Of a stretch of DNA of 64,000 bases, positions 42,695-52,394 are shown in pieces. Under the pieces are notes generated by a model, which ran no database searches, was not told the origin of the DNA, and saw only the letters and a list, made by a program, of their open reading frames with translations. Position numbers and translations under genes: made by a program. Every line of letters begins with the position of its first letter. Within the stretch, counting starts at the first letter, position 1. The stretch is taken from assembly GCA_017305135.1 (NCBI GenBank), contig JAFKNA010000017.1:23375-87374 (forward strand). Direction: 5' to 3'. Source of the DNA: Lysobacterales bacterium. GTDB lineage: Bacteria; Pseudomonadota; Gammaproteobacteria; Xanthomonadales; Rhodanobacteraceae.

Positions 42695-45082
42695 ATGTCC
42701 ATCGCCCCCGCCATTCCCGCTCGCCACAAGAACGTTAACCGCGCCGAAGTCTGCGACCAGAACTTCGTCGAGTTCGTGAAGGCCTGGCCGGGCCAGCCCT
42801 CGGGCACCGGCCCCGAGCCCACCGATTCCGTGCTGCCCGGCAGCCTGTGCACGCGGGCGGATTTCGAGGCACTGTTCGAATCCCAGCTGATCTCCCGGCA
42901 CCTCGACCTGATGGCGCGCGTGCTGCGGGTGAAAAACAAGGTGTTCTACACCATCGGCTCTTCCGGCCACGAGGGCAACGCGATGGTCGCGCGGCTGACG
43001 CGGCATACCGATCCCGCCTTCCTGCATTACCGCAGCGGCGCCTTCATGGCCGAACGCTTCAGGAAGCTGCCGGGCATGGATCCGGTGATGGATTCGGCGC
43101 TTTCCTTCGCCGCCAGCGCCGAGGACCCGGCTTCTGGCGGCCGCCACAAGGTATGGGGCAGCAAGCCGCTGTGGGTGCTGCCGCAGACCTCGACCATCGC
43201 CTCGCACCTGCCCAAGGCGCTCGGCACAGCGGTCGCGATCGAGCAGGCGCGGCGCATTCGGCATGCGTTGCCGGTGCCGGAGGATGCCATCGCCATCTGC
43301 TCCTTCGGCGACGCCTCGGCCAACCACGCTACCGCGCAGACCGCGTTCAACGCGGCGGCCTGGACCGCCTACCAGAAGCTGCCGGCGCCGGTCCTTTTCG
43401 TGTGCGAGGACAACGGAATCGGCATCTCGGTGAAAACGCCGAACGACTGGATCCACGCGAACTTCAGCGCGCGGCGGGACCTCGACTACTTCTACGCCGA
43501 TAGCCTCGACCTGGCCGCTGGCTACGAGCAGGTCGCGCGCGCCGTGCATCACGTGCGTACGACGCGCCGGCCGACCTTCCTGCACCTGCGCACCACGCGC
43601 ATCATGGGCCACGCCGGCACCGACTTCGAGATCGAGTGGCGCAGCATCGAGGAACTGATGGCGGTGGAGGCCTCCGATCCGTTGCTGCGCTCGGCGGCGA
43701 TCGCGCTGGAAGCGGGTTTCTACACGAGGGAATCGCTGCTGACGAAGTACGAGGACGTGCGCGCCAGGTGCTTCGCTGCCGCCGAGGAGGCTGATCGCCG
43801 CCCCAGGATCGAAACGCTGGCCGAAGTGGTCGCGCCTTTGGCGCCGTACTCGCCGGACAAGGTGGCGACGGAGGCGGCACGGGCCGATTACGGCGAGCGC
43901 CGCCTGGCCGCCTTCGGCGGCGCGGAGAAGCTACCCGAGAACCAGCCGCCGCGCCACCTGGCGATCCAGATCAACCACGCCCTGCACGAGCTGTTCGTGA
44001 AGTATCCGGAAAGCCTGCTGTTCGGCGAGGACGTGGCGCAGAAGGGCGGCGTCTATACCGTCACCAAGGGGCTGCAGAAGGCCTTCAAGGGCGCGCGCGT
44101 CTTCAACACGCTGCTCGACGAGACCATGATCCTCGGCCTCGCCCAAGGCTACGCCAACATGGGCATGCTGCCGATCCCGGAGATCCAGTACCTCGCCTAT
44201 TTCCATAACGCCTGCGACCAGATCCGCGGCGAGGCGGCCAGCCTGCAGTTCTTCTCCAACGATCAGTACCGCAACCCGATGGTGGTACGCATCGCCGGCC
44301 TCGGCTACCAGCGCGGCTTCGGCGGGCACTTCCACAACGACAACTCGATCGCCGCGCTGCGCGACATCCCGGGCCTGGTGGTCGGCTGCCCAAGTCGCGG
44401 CGATGATGCCGCCACCATGCTGCGCACGCTGGCCGCGCTGGCCAAGGTCGATGGCCGGGTGAGCGTGTTCCTGGAGCCGATCGCGCTCTACATGACCAAG
44501 GACCTCTACGAACCCGGCGACGGCGCTTGGCTGACCGCCTACCCGGCCCCGGGCGAGGCGATGCCGCTTGGCGAAGGCAGGGTATACGAGGGCAGTGAGG
44601 GGTTGCAGGCCTCGGCGTCTCATGCTGATCCATCCCTGGAGCGCTCTCCGGTCGGCATCCCGGCCTCCCCCTCAGTCGCTGGTGGCGGCTTCGACCTCAG
44701 CCCTCCGCCCTCCGCTCCCGACCTCGTCATCTTCACCTACGGCAACGGCGTGCCGATGAGCCTGCGCGCGGCACGCGCGATCCGCCAGCAGCATGGCTGG
44801 AAGGTGCGCGTGGTGGATCTGCGCTGGCTGGTGCCGCTCAACGAGGCCTTCATTGCCGCGCAGGCCAGGGATATCGCGCGCATCCTCGTCGTCGACGAGG
44901 GCCGCCATTCCGCCGGCGTTGGCGAGGGCGTCATCACCGCGATCGTGGAAGCCGGCCTCGGCGCGACGCCGCTCCGCCGCGTGGTCGGCGCCGATACCTA
45001 CACCCCGCTCGCCGGCGCCGCCTTCCTGGTGCTGCCGGGCGAGGAGGACATCGTCGCCGCCGCCAACGCATTGGCGTCGTAG
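42695..45082 (+). CDS. Fused alpha/beta 2-oxoacid dehydrogenase E1 (branched-chain type)
   Basis: 795 residues. The first half is E1-alpha with the TPP motif region CSFGDASANHATAQTAFN through VCEDNGIGIS and HLRTTRIMGHAGTD; the second is E1-beta with LFGEDVAQKGGVYTVTKGLQ, FNTLLDETMILGLAQGYANM and a C-terminal transketolase domain. It oxidatively decarboxylates a branched-chain or related 2-oxoacid as part of an E1-E2-E3 complex; E2/E3 are not in the window. Residues about 633-677 (44591-44726) form a Ser/Pro/Gly-rich insert that contains a dispersed repeat. The ATG at 42695 has only a modest ribosome site. Confidence 0.88.
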   Translation: MSIAPAIPARHKNVNRAEVCDQNFVEFVKAWPGQPSGTGPEPTDSVLPGSLCTRADFEALFESQLISRHLDLMARVLRVKNKVFYTIGSSGHEGNAMVARLTRHTDPAFLHYRSGAFMAERFRKLPGMDPVMDSALSFAASAEDPASGGRHKVWGSKPLWVLPQTSTIASHLPKALGTAVAIEQARRIRHALPVPEDAIAICSFGDASANHATAQTAFNAAAWTAYQKLPAPVLFVCEDNGIGISVKTPNDWIHANFSARRDLDYFYADSLDLAAGYEQVARAVHHVRTTRRPTFLHLRTTRIMGHAGTDFEIEWRSIEELMAVEASDPLLRSAAIALEAGFYTRESLLTKYEDVRARCFAAAEEADRRPRIETLAEVVAPLAPYSPDKVATEAARADYGERRLAAFGGAEKLPENQPPRHLAIQINHALHELFVKYPESLLFGEDVAQKGGVYTVTKGLQKAFKGARVFNTLLDETMILGLAQGYANMGMLPIPEIQYLAYFHNACDQIRGEAASLQFFSNDQYRNPMVVRIAGLGYQRGFGGHFHNDNSIAALRDIPGLVVGCPSRGDDAATMLRTLAALAKVDGRVSVFLEPIALYMTKDLYEPGDGAWLTAYPAPGEAMPLGEGRVYEGSEGLQASASHADPSLERSPVGIPASPSVAGGGFDLSPPPSAPDLVIFTYGNGVPMSLRAARAIRQQHGWKVRVVDLRWLVPLNEAFIAAQARDIARILVVDEGRHSAGVGEGVITAIVEAGLGATPLRRVVGADTYTPLAGAAFLVLPGEEDIVAAANALAS
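44629..44671 (-). repeat. Dispersed repeat copy inside the E1 gene
   Basis: Its reverse complement matches 37 of 43 bases of the intergenic copy at 5361-5403. It lies in frame within E1 and encodes part of the Ser/Pro-rich insert (around DPSLERSPVGIPASP). Confidence 0.7.
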
Positions 45083-45146
45083 GTCGGGCTTACCGCGCCG
45101 ACGGCTTTCTGGAGCACGCAGCCGTCGGCCACGTAGGCCGACCTAC
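45079..45146. repeat. Nested inverted repeat at E1 3' end
   Basis: Outer arms GTAGGTCGG/CCGACCTAC and inner arms CCGACGGC/GCCGTCGG form a long hairpin that includes the E1 stop codon. It may act as a transcript end; related GTCGGGG...CCCCGAC arms occur at 46183. Confidence 0.8.
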
Positions 45147-45251
45147 GGGTTGCACCGCCCCGACGGCTCGGGCACATGCAACCTGTGGGCCGCGCGGGGC
45201 CGCCCTGCGCGCCCTGCCGCCGGCCAGCGGATTCGCTATCATCCGCCGCTC

Positions 45252-46154
45252 ATGACCGAGCGCCGCGCCCTGACCATCCTGTTCGCCGACGTCTCCGGCA
45301 GCACGCGCCTGTTCGAGACCCATGGTGATGTCGAGGCATTGCGGCTTGTAGGCCAGGTCCTCGGCGCGCTGGCCGAGGTAACGGCGAGTCATGGCGGCAG
45401 CGTCGTCAAGACCATTGGCGACGAGATCATGTGCACCTTTCCCGGGCCGCTGCATGGGCTGCTCGCCGCCACCGACATGCAGCGGCGCATCCACAACGAC
45501 CCCGTCTTTGCGCGCGACAACATCGCCATCCGCATCGGCCTGCACCACGGGGATGCGTTGGTCGAGGATGGCGACGTGTTCGGCGACGCGGTGAATACCG
45601 CGGCGCGCATGGCCGACAAGGATCTCGCCCGGCGCGACCAGATCATCACGACCCGCAGCACGCTCGGCGGACTCACGCACGCCACCGGCCTCAACGTGCG
45701 TCCGCTCGGCAGCGTGCACGTGCTCGGCAAGCTCGCGCCGCTCGAGATCGTCGACGTGCTGTGGCAGGAGAACCTGGAACTGGTCACCACCGTGCAGCGC
45801 ATCGTGCAGCCGCTGGCCGCCCAGGCCGGCATGCGCCTGGTGGTGCGCTACCGCAGCCAGGTATTCGAGCTCGACGAGGGAAGTGCGTTCTCGATCGGCC
45901 GCGATCCGGCCAGCAGCCTGGTCGTGGAGACCGAATGGGTGTCGCGCAACCACGCGCTGATCGAGTGGAAGCGCGGCTACTTCATGCTCGCCGACCGCTC
46001 CACCAACGGCACCTGGCTGAAGGCCGGCGAGGACGAGGAACTGCTGGTGCACCGCGACGAGACGCACCTGCGCCGCAGCGGCACCCTGAGCCTCGGCCAG
46101 GCGCATGCCGCCGATGGCGGGGACTGCGTGTACTTCCAGTGCATGGAGGCGTGA
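45252..46154 (+). CDS. Class III adenylate cyclase fused to an FHA domain
   Basis: 300 residues, no membrane segment. The cyclase domain (about 8-180) has the metal aspartates in LFADVSGST and TIGDEIMCTF, the lysine of VVKTIGDE that favours ATP, and DVFGDAVNTAARM with the transition-state Asn and Arg. An FHA phosphothreonine-binding domain follows (SIGRDPASSLVV, VSRNHALIEW, STNGTWLKAG). It probably makes cAMP under control of a Ser/Thr-kinase-type signal; no kinase is nearby. The ATG at 45252 starts directly at the cyclase domain. Confidence 0.9.
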   Translation: MTERRALTILFADVSGSTRLFETHGDVEALRLVGQVLGALAEVTASHGGSVVKTIGDEIMCTFPGPLHGLLAATDMQRRIHNDPVFARDNIAIRIGLHHGDALVEDGDVFGDAVNTAARMADKDLARRDQIITTRSTLGGLTHATGLNVRPLGSVHVLGKLAPLEIVDVLWQENLELVTTVQRIVQPLAAQAGMRLVVRYRSQVFELDEGSAFSIGRDPASSLVVETEWVSRNHALIEWKRGYFMLADRSTNGTWLKAGEDEELLVHRDETHLRRSGTLSLGQAHAADGGDCVYFQCMEA

Positions 46155-46182
46155 GGCTCTGCAGGCTTTCGTGCCGGGGAAC

Positions 46183-46263
46183 GTCGGGGGCGTAGCCCCG
46201 ACCGACGGCTTCGATGCGCCATACCCAGTTTCCGACGTCATGCCCGCGAAAGCGGGCATCCAT
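46183..46263. repeat. Hairpin plus REP-like palindrome
   Basis: GTCGGGG(GCGTAG)CCCCGAC at 46183-46202 is followed by a REP copy (GTCATGCCCGCGAAAGCGGG) at 46237-46263. It separates the converging cyclase and DUF1501 genes. Confidence 0.8.
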
Positions 46264-46350
46264 CTTGCTTTTCAATCGAGCCTCCGGGGGTCGGGACGAC
46301 CCCGGCTTCCGCTTCCCCGGACTATGGCCCGATCCGGCACCCGTTGCGGC

Positions 46351-47739
46351 TCACGCCCCCTCGAAGCCGCTCTCGAAGACGCTGTCGAAATTCCCCGGCG
46401 GCAGGTCCGCACCCTGGAAGATCCCGAGCGGCGCGTACCCGGTATAGCCCGGGAACACATGGTAGATGTTGGGGTTGCCGAGGCGCCGGATCAGCGCTTC
46501 GGAAATGACCTGGCGGTAATCCGTGGTCACGCCGACATCGGTGTTCTCATACAGCTGGCCGTCGCCGAGGCCGGGGAATGTTCCGTACACGGTGCGCCCG
46601 TTCACGCTGCCGCCGAGCGCCAGCATCACGTTGCCGTAGCCGTGGTCGGTGCCGCCGTCCTGGTTCTCCAGCACGCGCCGACCGAATTCGCTGAGCACGA
46701 TGACGCTGACCCGCTCCATGTGGTTCGTCGCGCCGCTCGCAAGGTCGGTGTAGAAGGCATCGAGGCCCTTGGAAAGGCTCTCGACCTGGTTGCCGAACCA
46801 GTCCCAGCCCTGGGTGGGATTGCCTTGGCCGACGTGGGTGTCCCAGTCGCCGAGATCGATGGTGACCGCGCGCAGGCCCACGCCCTCCTTGATCAGACAG
46901 GCGACGTCGCGCAGTTGCTGGCCGAAGCCGCCGTTGTACGGCAGGTCGTAATTGGCGCCGCCCGAGGGCGCATAGCCCGAGAAGTCGATGCTGCGCATGA
47001 GGGCCAGCGAATTGAGCGTCTCCTGGCCGGCCGTTTCCAGCGCCGTGCCGCTGCCGGCCCACAGCATGCCCATGCGGTCGATGGCGCCGACCAGGCCCGC
47101 CGGATCGTTGTCGTCCCAGGCCCAATGGAAGCTGTTGAGCCGGAAATCCGCGCCGCGCCCGATCGTGATTGCGTCGCTGCTGCCGAGCAGGCTGGCCGCG
47201 GTGATGCTGCCCATCGACACCGCCGGCACCGGCACCGTCGGCGGCAGGCCGGCGCTGGCGAGATGGCGCGTGAGCCAGCCGATGCCGCCGCCACTGCCGC
47301 CGCCGACACCGAATTCGAGGTTGGCCTGCGCATCGAAGTGGCTGCGGATCACCGGCTGTGGCCGCATCTGGCCGGCGGCGAGCACGATGCCGAGGTGCTG
47401 GCTGTTGTAGAGGTCGCGCAGTTCAGACGCGCGCGGATGCAGCAGCCAGTCGCCATTGCCGGCCAGCGCAAGGCCGGCGCCGTTGCCGCTCGCCGGTATG
47501 CGGGTGCGATCGCGGAATTGCTCGTAGTAGCCGCGGTCGATGTTGCTGCCACTGGGCGGCAGCAGGCTGAGGCCGTCCATCGCGCCGCGCAGGAATACGA
47601 TGACCAGCGTGTCCTCGGTGGCCGCGGCGGGCAGGAGATCGGGTGGGGTCACCCACGCCCCCGCCTTGCTCGCGGTGCCGATGGCGAGGCCGGCCGCGCC
47701 CATGCCCTTCAGGAAATCGCGTCGCTTCAGATGGATCAT
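46351..47739 (-). CDS. DUF1501 family protein with Tat signal
   Basis: 462 residues. The start at 47739 has GAGGAG 7 nt upstream and gives a twin-arginine signal (MIHLKRRDFLKGMGAAGLAI), so it is probably exported folded. The body has VIVFLRGAMDGLSLLPPSG, IRSHFDAQANLEFG, IDLGDWDTHVGQ and LSEFGRRVLENQDGGTDHG, the marks of DUF1501 proteins with an alkaline-phosphatase-like fold. It ends VFESGFEGA, a short motif shared with other secreted proteins here. Just downstream of its DUF1800 partner (11 bp gap). Confidence 0.88.
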   Translation of the reverse strand: MIHLKRRDFLKGMGAAGLAIGTASKAGAWVTPPDLLPAAATEDTLVIVFLRGAMDGLSLLPPSGSNIDRGYYEQFRDRTRIPASGNGAGLALAGNGDWLLHPRASELRDLYNSQHLGIVLAAGQMRPQPVIRSHFDAQANLEFGVGGGSGGGIGWLTRHLASAGLPPTVPVPAVSMGSITAASLLGSSDAITIGRGADFRLNSFHWAWDDNDPAGLVGAIDRMGMLWAGSGTALETAGQETLNSLALMRSIDFSGYAPSGGANYDLPYNGGFGQQLRDVACLIKEGVGLRAVTIDLGDWDTHVGQGNPTQGWDWFGNQVESLSKGLDAFYTDLASGATNHMERVSVIVLSEFGRRVLENQDGGTDHGYGNVMLALGGSVNGRTVYGTFPGLGDGQLYENTDVGVTTDYRQVISEALIRRLGNPNIYHVFPGYTGYAPLGIFQGADLPPGNFDSVFESGFEGA

Positions 47740-47750
47740 GACACGGCTCC

Positions 47751-49568
47751 TCAGCGGCGCAGGAATTCGGGGCTGCACAGGATCAGCGCCACCGCGGTGC
47801 GCAGGCGCGCGATCGTGTAGTGGCGGGACAGGTCGTTGGCGTTCCATGTGCCGGTGTGCGCGCCGTTGGAATCGGTGACGATGTCCAGCGGTGCGTCGGC
47901 GGCCACGTTCTGGCGCAGGAAATCGACCACCGTGGCGCGGGTGGGTTCCGGGCGGAAGCCGAGCAGGCGGTCGCACCAGTAGCCGATGATCCGGCTGGCG
48001 CTGCGGGTGGCCGGATCAGGGAAAGCGGCCAGCGTCTGCGCCTGCACGTCGGCCACGAACGGGGTGGCGTTGCCGCCGCTGCCATTGTCGTAATGGAGTT
48101 CCGGGATACGCGCCAGCAGCTTGAAGCTCATGCCGAGCGAGCTGCTGCTGCCCCAGGCGTTCTGCACGTCCGGGTAGCCGTCCGGCGTCAGCCACTGGAA
48201 CCAGCGGTGGCCGGCGCGCTGCACGTCGCCGACCAGCATCGAGTTGGCCGCGCTCCAGGTCGGCGAGGGCGTTGGCACGAAATCGGCGCCCAAGCCGCGC
48301 AGCGCGCTCACCGCCGCCATCGCCGGGCGCTTCATCTTGCTGCCCCAGCTCGTCTTGAAAGCGGTGCTGGAAAGGATGATCGAGATCATCTGCGCGATCT
48401 GGTCGGGATCGTTGCGGGCCTGCTGGAAGCGCGCGGCGACCTCGTCGACCAGCGCCGCCGGCGGGTTGTCCGCGACGAAGCGGCGGCAGAGCTTGGTGGC
48501 TATGGACCGCGCCGTGCCCGGATGCGCGCACAGGATGTCGAACAGCTTGCGCCCGTCGGCGCCGTTGTCGGAGGCGTTGTAGGCGAAATAGCGGTTCAGG
48601 ATGTACTTGTTGGAGGGGTCGTGCCAGGCAAGCCGGTAGGTGAAGGTGCCGTCGTTCTCGGCCGGGTATTGCCAGTGGCCGTTGCGGAGCGTCCAACCGG
48701 TGAGCGCGCGCGCCGCCTCGTAGACGTCGTTGTCCACGTACTTGAGGCGCACCGGCTGGCCGTTGGCATCCGGGCCGACCGGGAGGCCGGGATCATCCGG
48801 CGGCAGGATGCCGGCGTAGTGTTCGACGCCGAGGGTATGCAGCTCCAGCAACTCGCGCGCGAAGTTCTCGTTGGGGCCGTCGCGGGTCGATGCGTACTGG
48901 TCCAGGTACAGCATCATCATGGTGGATTTGGCCACCGTTTCCAGCAGCGTGCGGAAATTGCCGAGCGCGTTCGGCCGGATGGCGTCGCGGTCGAGCTGGA
49001 CGAAGATCGGGCCGCCGTCGTAATCCCAGCCGTAGGTGCTGAAGTGGTCGTGCCAGAAGCCGACCATCACCTCGAACAGCTGCCGCCTGCTCCAGGTCTG
49101 GCGCAGGATCGTGGCCGATTCCACCTCCGCGACCGGGCGCATGCGCTCGAAGTAGTCGCTGCCGCCGATCGTGTTGCGCCGGTTCCACAGTTCCGGGACG
49201 CCGAGGTCGAGCGTGTGGTAGCCGGCGCTGGCGAGGCGGTTGTCGCAATCGGTGTCGATGATGCTGGCCGGATCGAGCTGGCGCGCCACCCACGCGCTCC
49301 AGCGCGAATCGTCGTCGGCACCCAGGGCGAGCAGTTCCGCGTGGTCGGCGGCGGTGAAGCCGTGCGTGGCGCGCGTCAGCCAGCGCACGGTGGCAGGCGG
49401 CGTGGTGAGGGCGCTGGGACTTTCCTGGCCGGCGGCCTTGGCGATGCCGCTCCGTCCCCGGCGCCGCATCGGCTGCCCGTCAGGCAGCGCGACCGGCTCC
49501 GGCGCCGGGAAGCCGAGGAACAGGCGCCGCGACGGATCGGGCGCGCCGGAGGGAGCTTGGAAGGACAT
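47751..49568 (-). CDS. DUF1800 family protein
   Basis: 605 residues. DUF1800 marks are RWLTRATHGFTAADHAELL near residue 62, VGFWHDHFSTYG, NFARELLELHTLGVEHY, ARALTGWTLRNG and KLCRRFVADNPPAAL. The N-terminus has RRLFLGF but no clear Tat signal. DUF1800 and DUF1501 genes almost always travel together and are thought to be exported, but the reaction is unknown. It is the first gene of this two-gene operon. Confidence 0.88.
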   Translation of the reverse strand: MSFQAPSGAPDPSRRLFLGFPAPEPVALPDGQPMRRRGRSGIAKAAGQESPSALTTPPATVRWLTRATHGFTAADHAELLALGADDDSRWSAWVARQLDPASIIDTDCDNRLASAGYHTLDLGVPELWNRRNTIGGSDYFERMRPVAEVESATILRQTWSRRQLFEVMVGFWHDHFSTYGWDYDGGPIFVQLDRDAIRPNALGNFRTLLETVAKSTMMMLYLDQYASTRDGPNENFARELLELHTLGVEHYAGILPPDDPGLPVGPDANGQPVRLKYVDNDVYEAARALTGWTLRNGHWQYPAENDGTFTYRLAWHDPSNKYILNRYFAYNASDNGADGRKLFDILCAHPGTARSIATKLCRRFVADNPPAALVDEVAARFQQARNDPDQIAQMISIILSSTAFKTSWGSKMKRPAMAAVSALRGLGADFVPTPSPTWSAANSMLVGDVQRAGHRWFQWLTPDGYPDVQNAWGSSSSLGMSFKLLARIPELHYDNGSGGNATPFVADVQAQTLAAFPDPATRSASRIIGYWCDRLLGFRPEPTRATVVDFLRQNVAADAPLDIVTDSNGAHTGTWNANDLSRHYTIARLRTAVALILCSPEFLRR

Positions 49569-49706
49569 GTGCGGCTCCTTGCGGCGGCGCCTGCAGGCAC
49601 TGCCGAAAATGCTGGGAAATCAGTCTGCTGCTGCCTACGGAGTGTCGCCGTTTCCGGGTCCGGCGGATGTGACGGACTGCCCAGATGGCGAGCGATGCGG
49701 ACGCCC

Positions 49707-50753
49707 TCAGACGATGCGCGGCTCCGCTTCGAGCTTCACGCCGAAGCGGTCGTGCACGCCCGCGGCCACGTGCCGCGCCACGCGCAGGAGATCGGCGCCG
49801 CTGGCATGGCCGTGGTTGACCAGTACCAGTGCGTGACGCCCGGAGATACCGGCGTCGCCGTCACGGTAGCCCTTGAAGCCGCACTGCTCGATCAGCCATG
49901 CGGCCGAGAGCTTGCGCCGCTCGTCCCCGGCCGGCCAGCAGGGCAGGCCGGGATGGTCGCGGGCGAGCGTGGCGGCCAGTTCCTCCGCGAGCAGCGGGTT
50001 CTTGAAGAAGCTGCCGGCGTTCGGGATCAGCGCCGGGTCGGGCAGCTTGCGCGTGCGCAGGCGGGCGACGGCCTCGGCCACCGCCAGCGGCGTCGGCCCG
50101 GCGGCACCGATGGCGGTGAGTTCTTCCGCGATGCCCGCGTAGGCGACGCGCGGTTCGCGCCGGCGCGGCAGTTCGAACTCGACTGCGGTGACGATGTAGC
50201 GGTCGCGCTCGCGCTTGAACAGCGAATCGCGGTACGCGAAGGCGCACTCATCGTTGGCGAGCTCGATGATCCGGCCTTGTTGGCGATCGAACGTCTCCAC
50301 CGCGTGGACGAACTCGCATACCTCCACCCCATAGGCGCCGATGTTCTGGATCGGCGCGGCGCCCACGGTGCCCGGGATCAGCACCAGGTTCTCCAGCCCG
50401 GCAAAGCCGTGGCCGAGCGCCCAGCGCACGAAGTCGTTCCAGTTCTCGCCCGCGGCGACGCGCACCCGCGCGGCGTTGTCGCCCTCATCCAGGATCTCGA
50501 TGCCGCGCGCGGCGACCGTCAGCACCAGCCCCGGCCAGTCGTGCGCGAACAGGATGTTGCTGCCCTCGCCGAGCACCAGCAGCGGCTGGTCGCGGAGTGC
50601 CGGCGTGGCCAGCAGTTCGCCGATCGAGGCGGCATCGCGCACGTCGGCCAGGAGGCTCGCCCGCGCCGGCACGCGCAAGGTGTTGCGGCCTTCCAGCGCC
50701 GCATCGGCGAGCAGTGTGATCCCGCCCGGGGCGAGTGGCTCAGCGGCGGCCAC
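49707..50753 (-). CDS. murB: UDP-N-acetylenolpyruvoylglucosamine reductase
   Basis: 348 residues. A flavoenzyme that makes UDP-N-acetylmuramate for peptidoglycan. Visible are [31 protein letters not shown] (FAD site), YRDSLFKRE, and [11 protein letters not shown] with the catalytic Ser, then [19 protein letters not shown]. This is the longer type I MurB as in E. coli. The start is GTG at 50753, 14 bp inside pyrD, so the two are coupled. Confidence 0.95.
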   Translation of the reverse strand: MAAAEPLAPGGITLLADAALEGRNTLRVPARASLLADVRDAASIGELLATPALRDQPLLVLGEGSNILFAHDWPGLVLTVAARGIEILDEGDNAARVRVAAGENWNDFVRWALGHGFAGLENLVLIPGTVGAAPIQNIGAYGVEVCEFVHAVETFDRQQGRIIELANDECAFAYRDSLFKRERDRYIVTAVEFELPRRREPRVAYAGIAEELTAIGAAGPTPLAVAEAVARLRTRKLPDPALIPNAGSFFKNPLLAEELAATLARDHPGLPCWPAGDERRKLSAAWLIEQCGFKGYRDGDAGISGRHALVLVNHGHASGADLLRVARHVAAGVHDRFGVKLEAEPRIV

Positions 50754-51759
50754 GGATAGCCTCGACGCACTCGCCGATCAGCGCCGGGCCGCGATAGATC
50801 ATGCCGCTGTAGAACTGCACCAGCGTCGCGCCGGCGTCGATCTTGGCCGCCGCGTCACCCCCCGAGACGATGCCGCCCACGCCGACCAGCGGGATGCGCC
50901 CCTCGAGGCGCGCCGCCATGCCGCGCAGCACCGCCGTCGCCTTGCCGAACAGCGGCTTGCCGGAGAGCCCGCCCGCTTCGCGCGCATGGCGATGGCCGCC
51001 CACCGCGGCCCGGTCGATGGTGGTATTGGTGCAGATGAGCCCGTCGATGCCGCTCTCCAGCAGCACCGCGGCGATGCCGTCGAGTTCCGCCTCGGCGAGA
51101 TCCGGCGCGATCTTGAGCAGCATGGGCTTGCGCCGGCCGTGCTGTGCGCCAAAACGCTCCTGCGCCTCGCGCAGCGTGCCGATGAAGCGCTTCAGCGTGT
51201 CCTCTTCCTGCAGGTCGCGCAGGCCCTGCGTGTTCGGCGAGGAGATGTTGACGGTGACGTAATCGGCGCGCGGGTAGACGCGCTCCAGGCAATGCAGGTA
51301 ATCGTCGACCGCGTTCTCGTTCGGCGTGTCCTTGTTCTTGCCGATGTTGATGCCGAGCGGTCCCGCGAACTTCGCCCGCTCGACGTTGCGCACCAGCGCG
51401 TCGACGCCGCCGTTGTTGAAGCCGAGCCGGTTGATTACCGCCTCGTGCTCGGGCAGGCGGAACATGCGCGGCTTCGGATTGCCTTCCTGCGGCCGCGGCG
51501 TGGTGGTGCCGACCTCGATGAAGCCGAAACCGAGCGCCGCCAGCGCATCCACGTGCGCGCCATTCTTGTCGAGGCCCGCAGCGAGCCCGACCGGGTTGTC
51601 GAAGCTGAGGCCGAACACCTCGGTCGGCAGCGGCGCCGGCCGGGGCGCCAGCAGCGAACTCGTGCCGGTGCGCCAGGCCGCTTCGAGGCCAGCCAGGCCG
51701 AGATCGTGCGCGCGCTCGGCGTCGAGGCAGAACAGGAAGGGACGGGCAAGGCCGTACAT
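50740..51759 (-). CDS. pyrD: Dihydroorotate dehydrogenase (quinone), class 2
   Basis: 339 residues. A membrane-associated FMN enzyme for the fourth step of pyrimidine synthesis, passing electrons to quinone. The N-terminal helix region [15 protein letters not shown] is typical of class 2. Also seen are [35 protein letters not shown], the catalytic-Ser block [15 protein letters not shown], and [21 protein letters not shown] lies 4 nt before the ATG. Its end overlaps murB. Confidence 0.96.
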   Translation of the reverse strand: MYGLARPFLFCLDAERAHDLGLAGLEAAWRTGTSSLLAPRPAPLPTEVFGLSFDNPVGLAAGLDKNGAHVDALAALGFGFIEVGTTTPRPQEGNPKPRMFRLPEHEAVINRLGFNNGGVDALVRNVERAKFAGPLGINIGKNKDTPNENAVDDYLHCLERVYPRADYVTVNISSPNTQGLRDLQEEDTLKRFIGTLREAQERFGAQHGRRKPMLLKIAPDLAEAELDGIAAVLLESGIDGLICTNTTIDRAAVGGHRHAREAGGLSGKPLFGKATAVLRGMAARLEGRIPLVGVGGIVSGGDAAAKIDAGATLVQFYSGMIYRGPALIGECVEAIRGRR

Positions 51760-51852
51760 GAAGCCTCCGATCGGGATTTCAGCTCAGGAACGGGTGCGCT
51801 GGGGCCCCACGCGCCACGCATTCGCTGGCAGGCCGCCGGACGCCTCATCGAC

Positions 51853-51884
51853 GTCATGCCCGCGAAAACGGGCATCCATTGAAG
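51853..51884. repeat. REP-like palindrome
   Basis: GTCATGCCCGCGAAAACGGG followed by CATCCATTGAAG; one base differs from the sister copies in the stem. It sits upstream of pyrD. Confidence 0.8.
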
Positions 51885-51938
51885 CTACATCGATCGAAGC
51901 GTCACACGCCAGGCCGGCCTGCTGGTACATCGTTCCGC

Positions 51939-52223
51939 TCACCCCAGCCGCGCCAGGAACGCCAGCCCGCCCAAAAACGCGAACACCACGAACACGGCCG
52001 CGACGATGCAGAAAAGCTGCAGCCAGCCAAGCACCAGGCCGACGATGGCCATGCCATCGCCCTCGATCATCCCGGGCGGCGCGCGGCGGATCTCAGCGCG
52101 CGCGGCATGCCCGCAGACCACCGCCAGCAATGCGCCGAGGAAGGGCAGGCCCACCCAGCACAGGATGCCGAACACGAGGCTCAGGATGGCGGTGGTGCTG
52201 GTGCGGGGGTAGGCGGCGTTCAT
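51939..52223 (-). CDS. DUF4190-type small membrane protein
   Basis: 94 residues. Two hydrophobic segments (TAILSLVFGILCWVGLPFLG and FCIVAAVFVVFAFLGGLAFL) flank a hinge with GHAARAEIRRAPPGMIEGDG and MAIVGLVLGW, the DUF4190 pattern. It is an inner-membrane protein of unknown function, flanked by REP-like elements on both sides. Confidence 0.8.
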   Translation of the reverse strand: MNAAYPRTSTTAILSLVFGILCWVGLPFLGALLAVVCGHAARAEIRRAPPGMIEGDGMAIVGLVLGWLQLFCIVAAVFVVFAFLGGLAFLARLG

Positions 52224-52309
52224 GCGGGCTCCGACAGAGGCGGTAAAGCCGATTCATGCGGACAGGGCAGCGACGGCTGGACGGCTGTTGGTGACGGCCC
52301 CATCAGCCT

Positions 52310-52341
52310 GACGTCATGCCCGCTTTCGCGTGCATGACGTC
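52310..52341. repeat. Divergent REP-like palindrome
   Basis: GACGTCATGC and GCATGACGTC are perfect 10-bp arms around the CCGCTTTCGCGT core. It lies between the aldehyde dehydrogenase 3' end and the DUF4190 gene. Confidence 0.85.
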
Positions 52342-52394
52342 GTGAGACCCGGGGCTATCTTGGCCGGAACTGCTCTATTCGCCGCGGATCGGCC

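Noticed and set aside
45252-46154. The cyclase-FHA protein as the Pycsar cyclase partner of the DUF5706-like protein
   Set aside because: It carries the lysine that favours ATP, has an FHA domain not known in PycC, and lies 35 kb from the effector-like gene.
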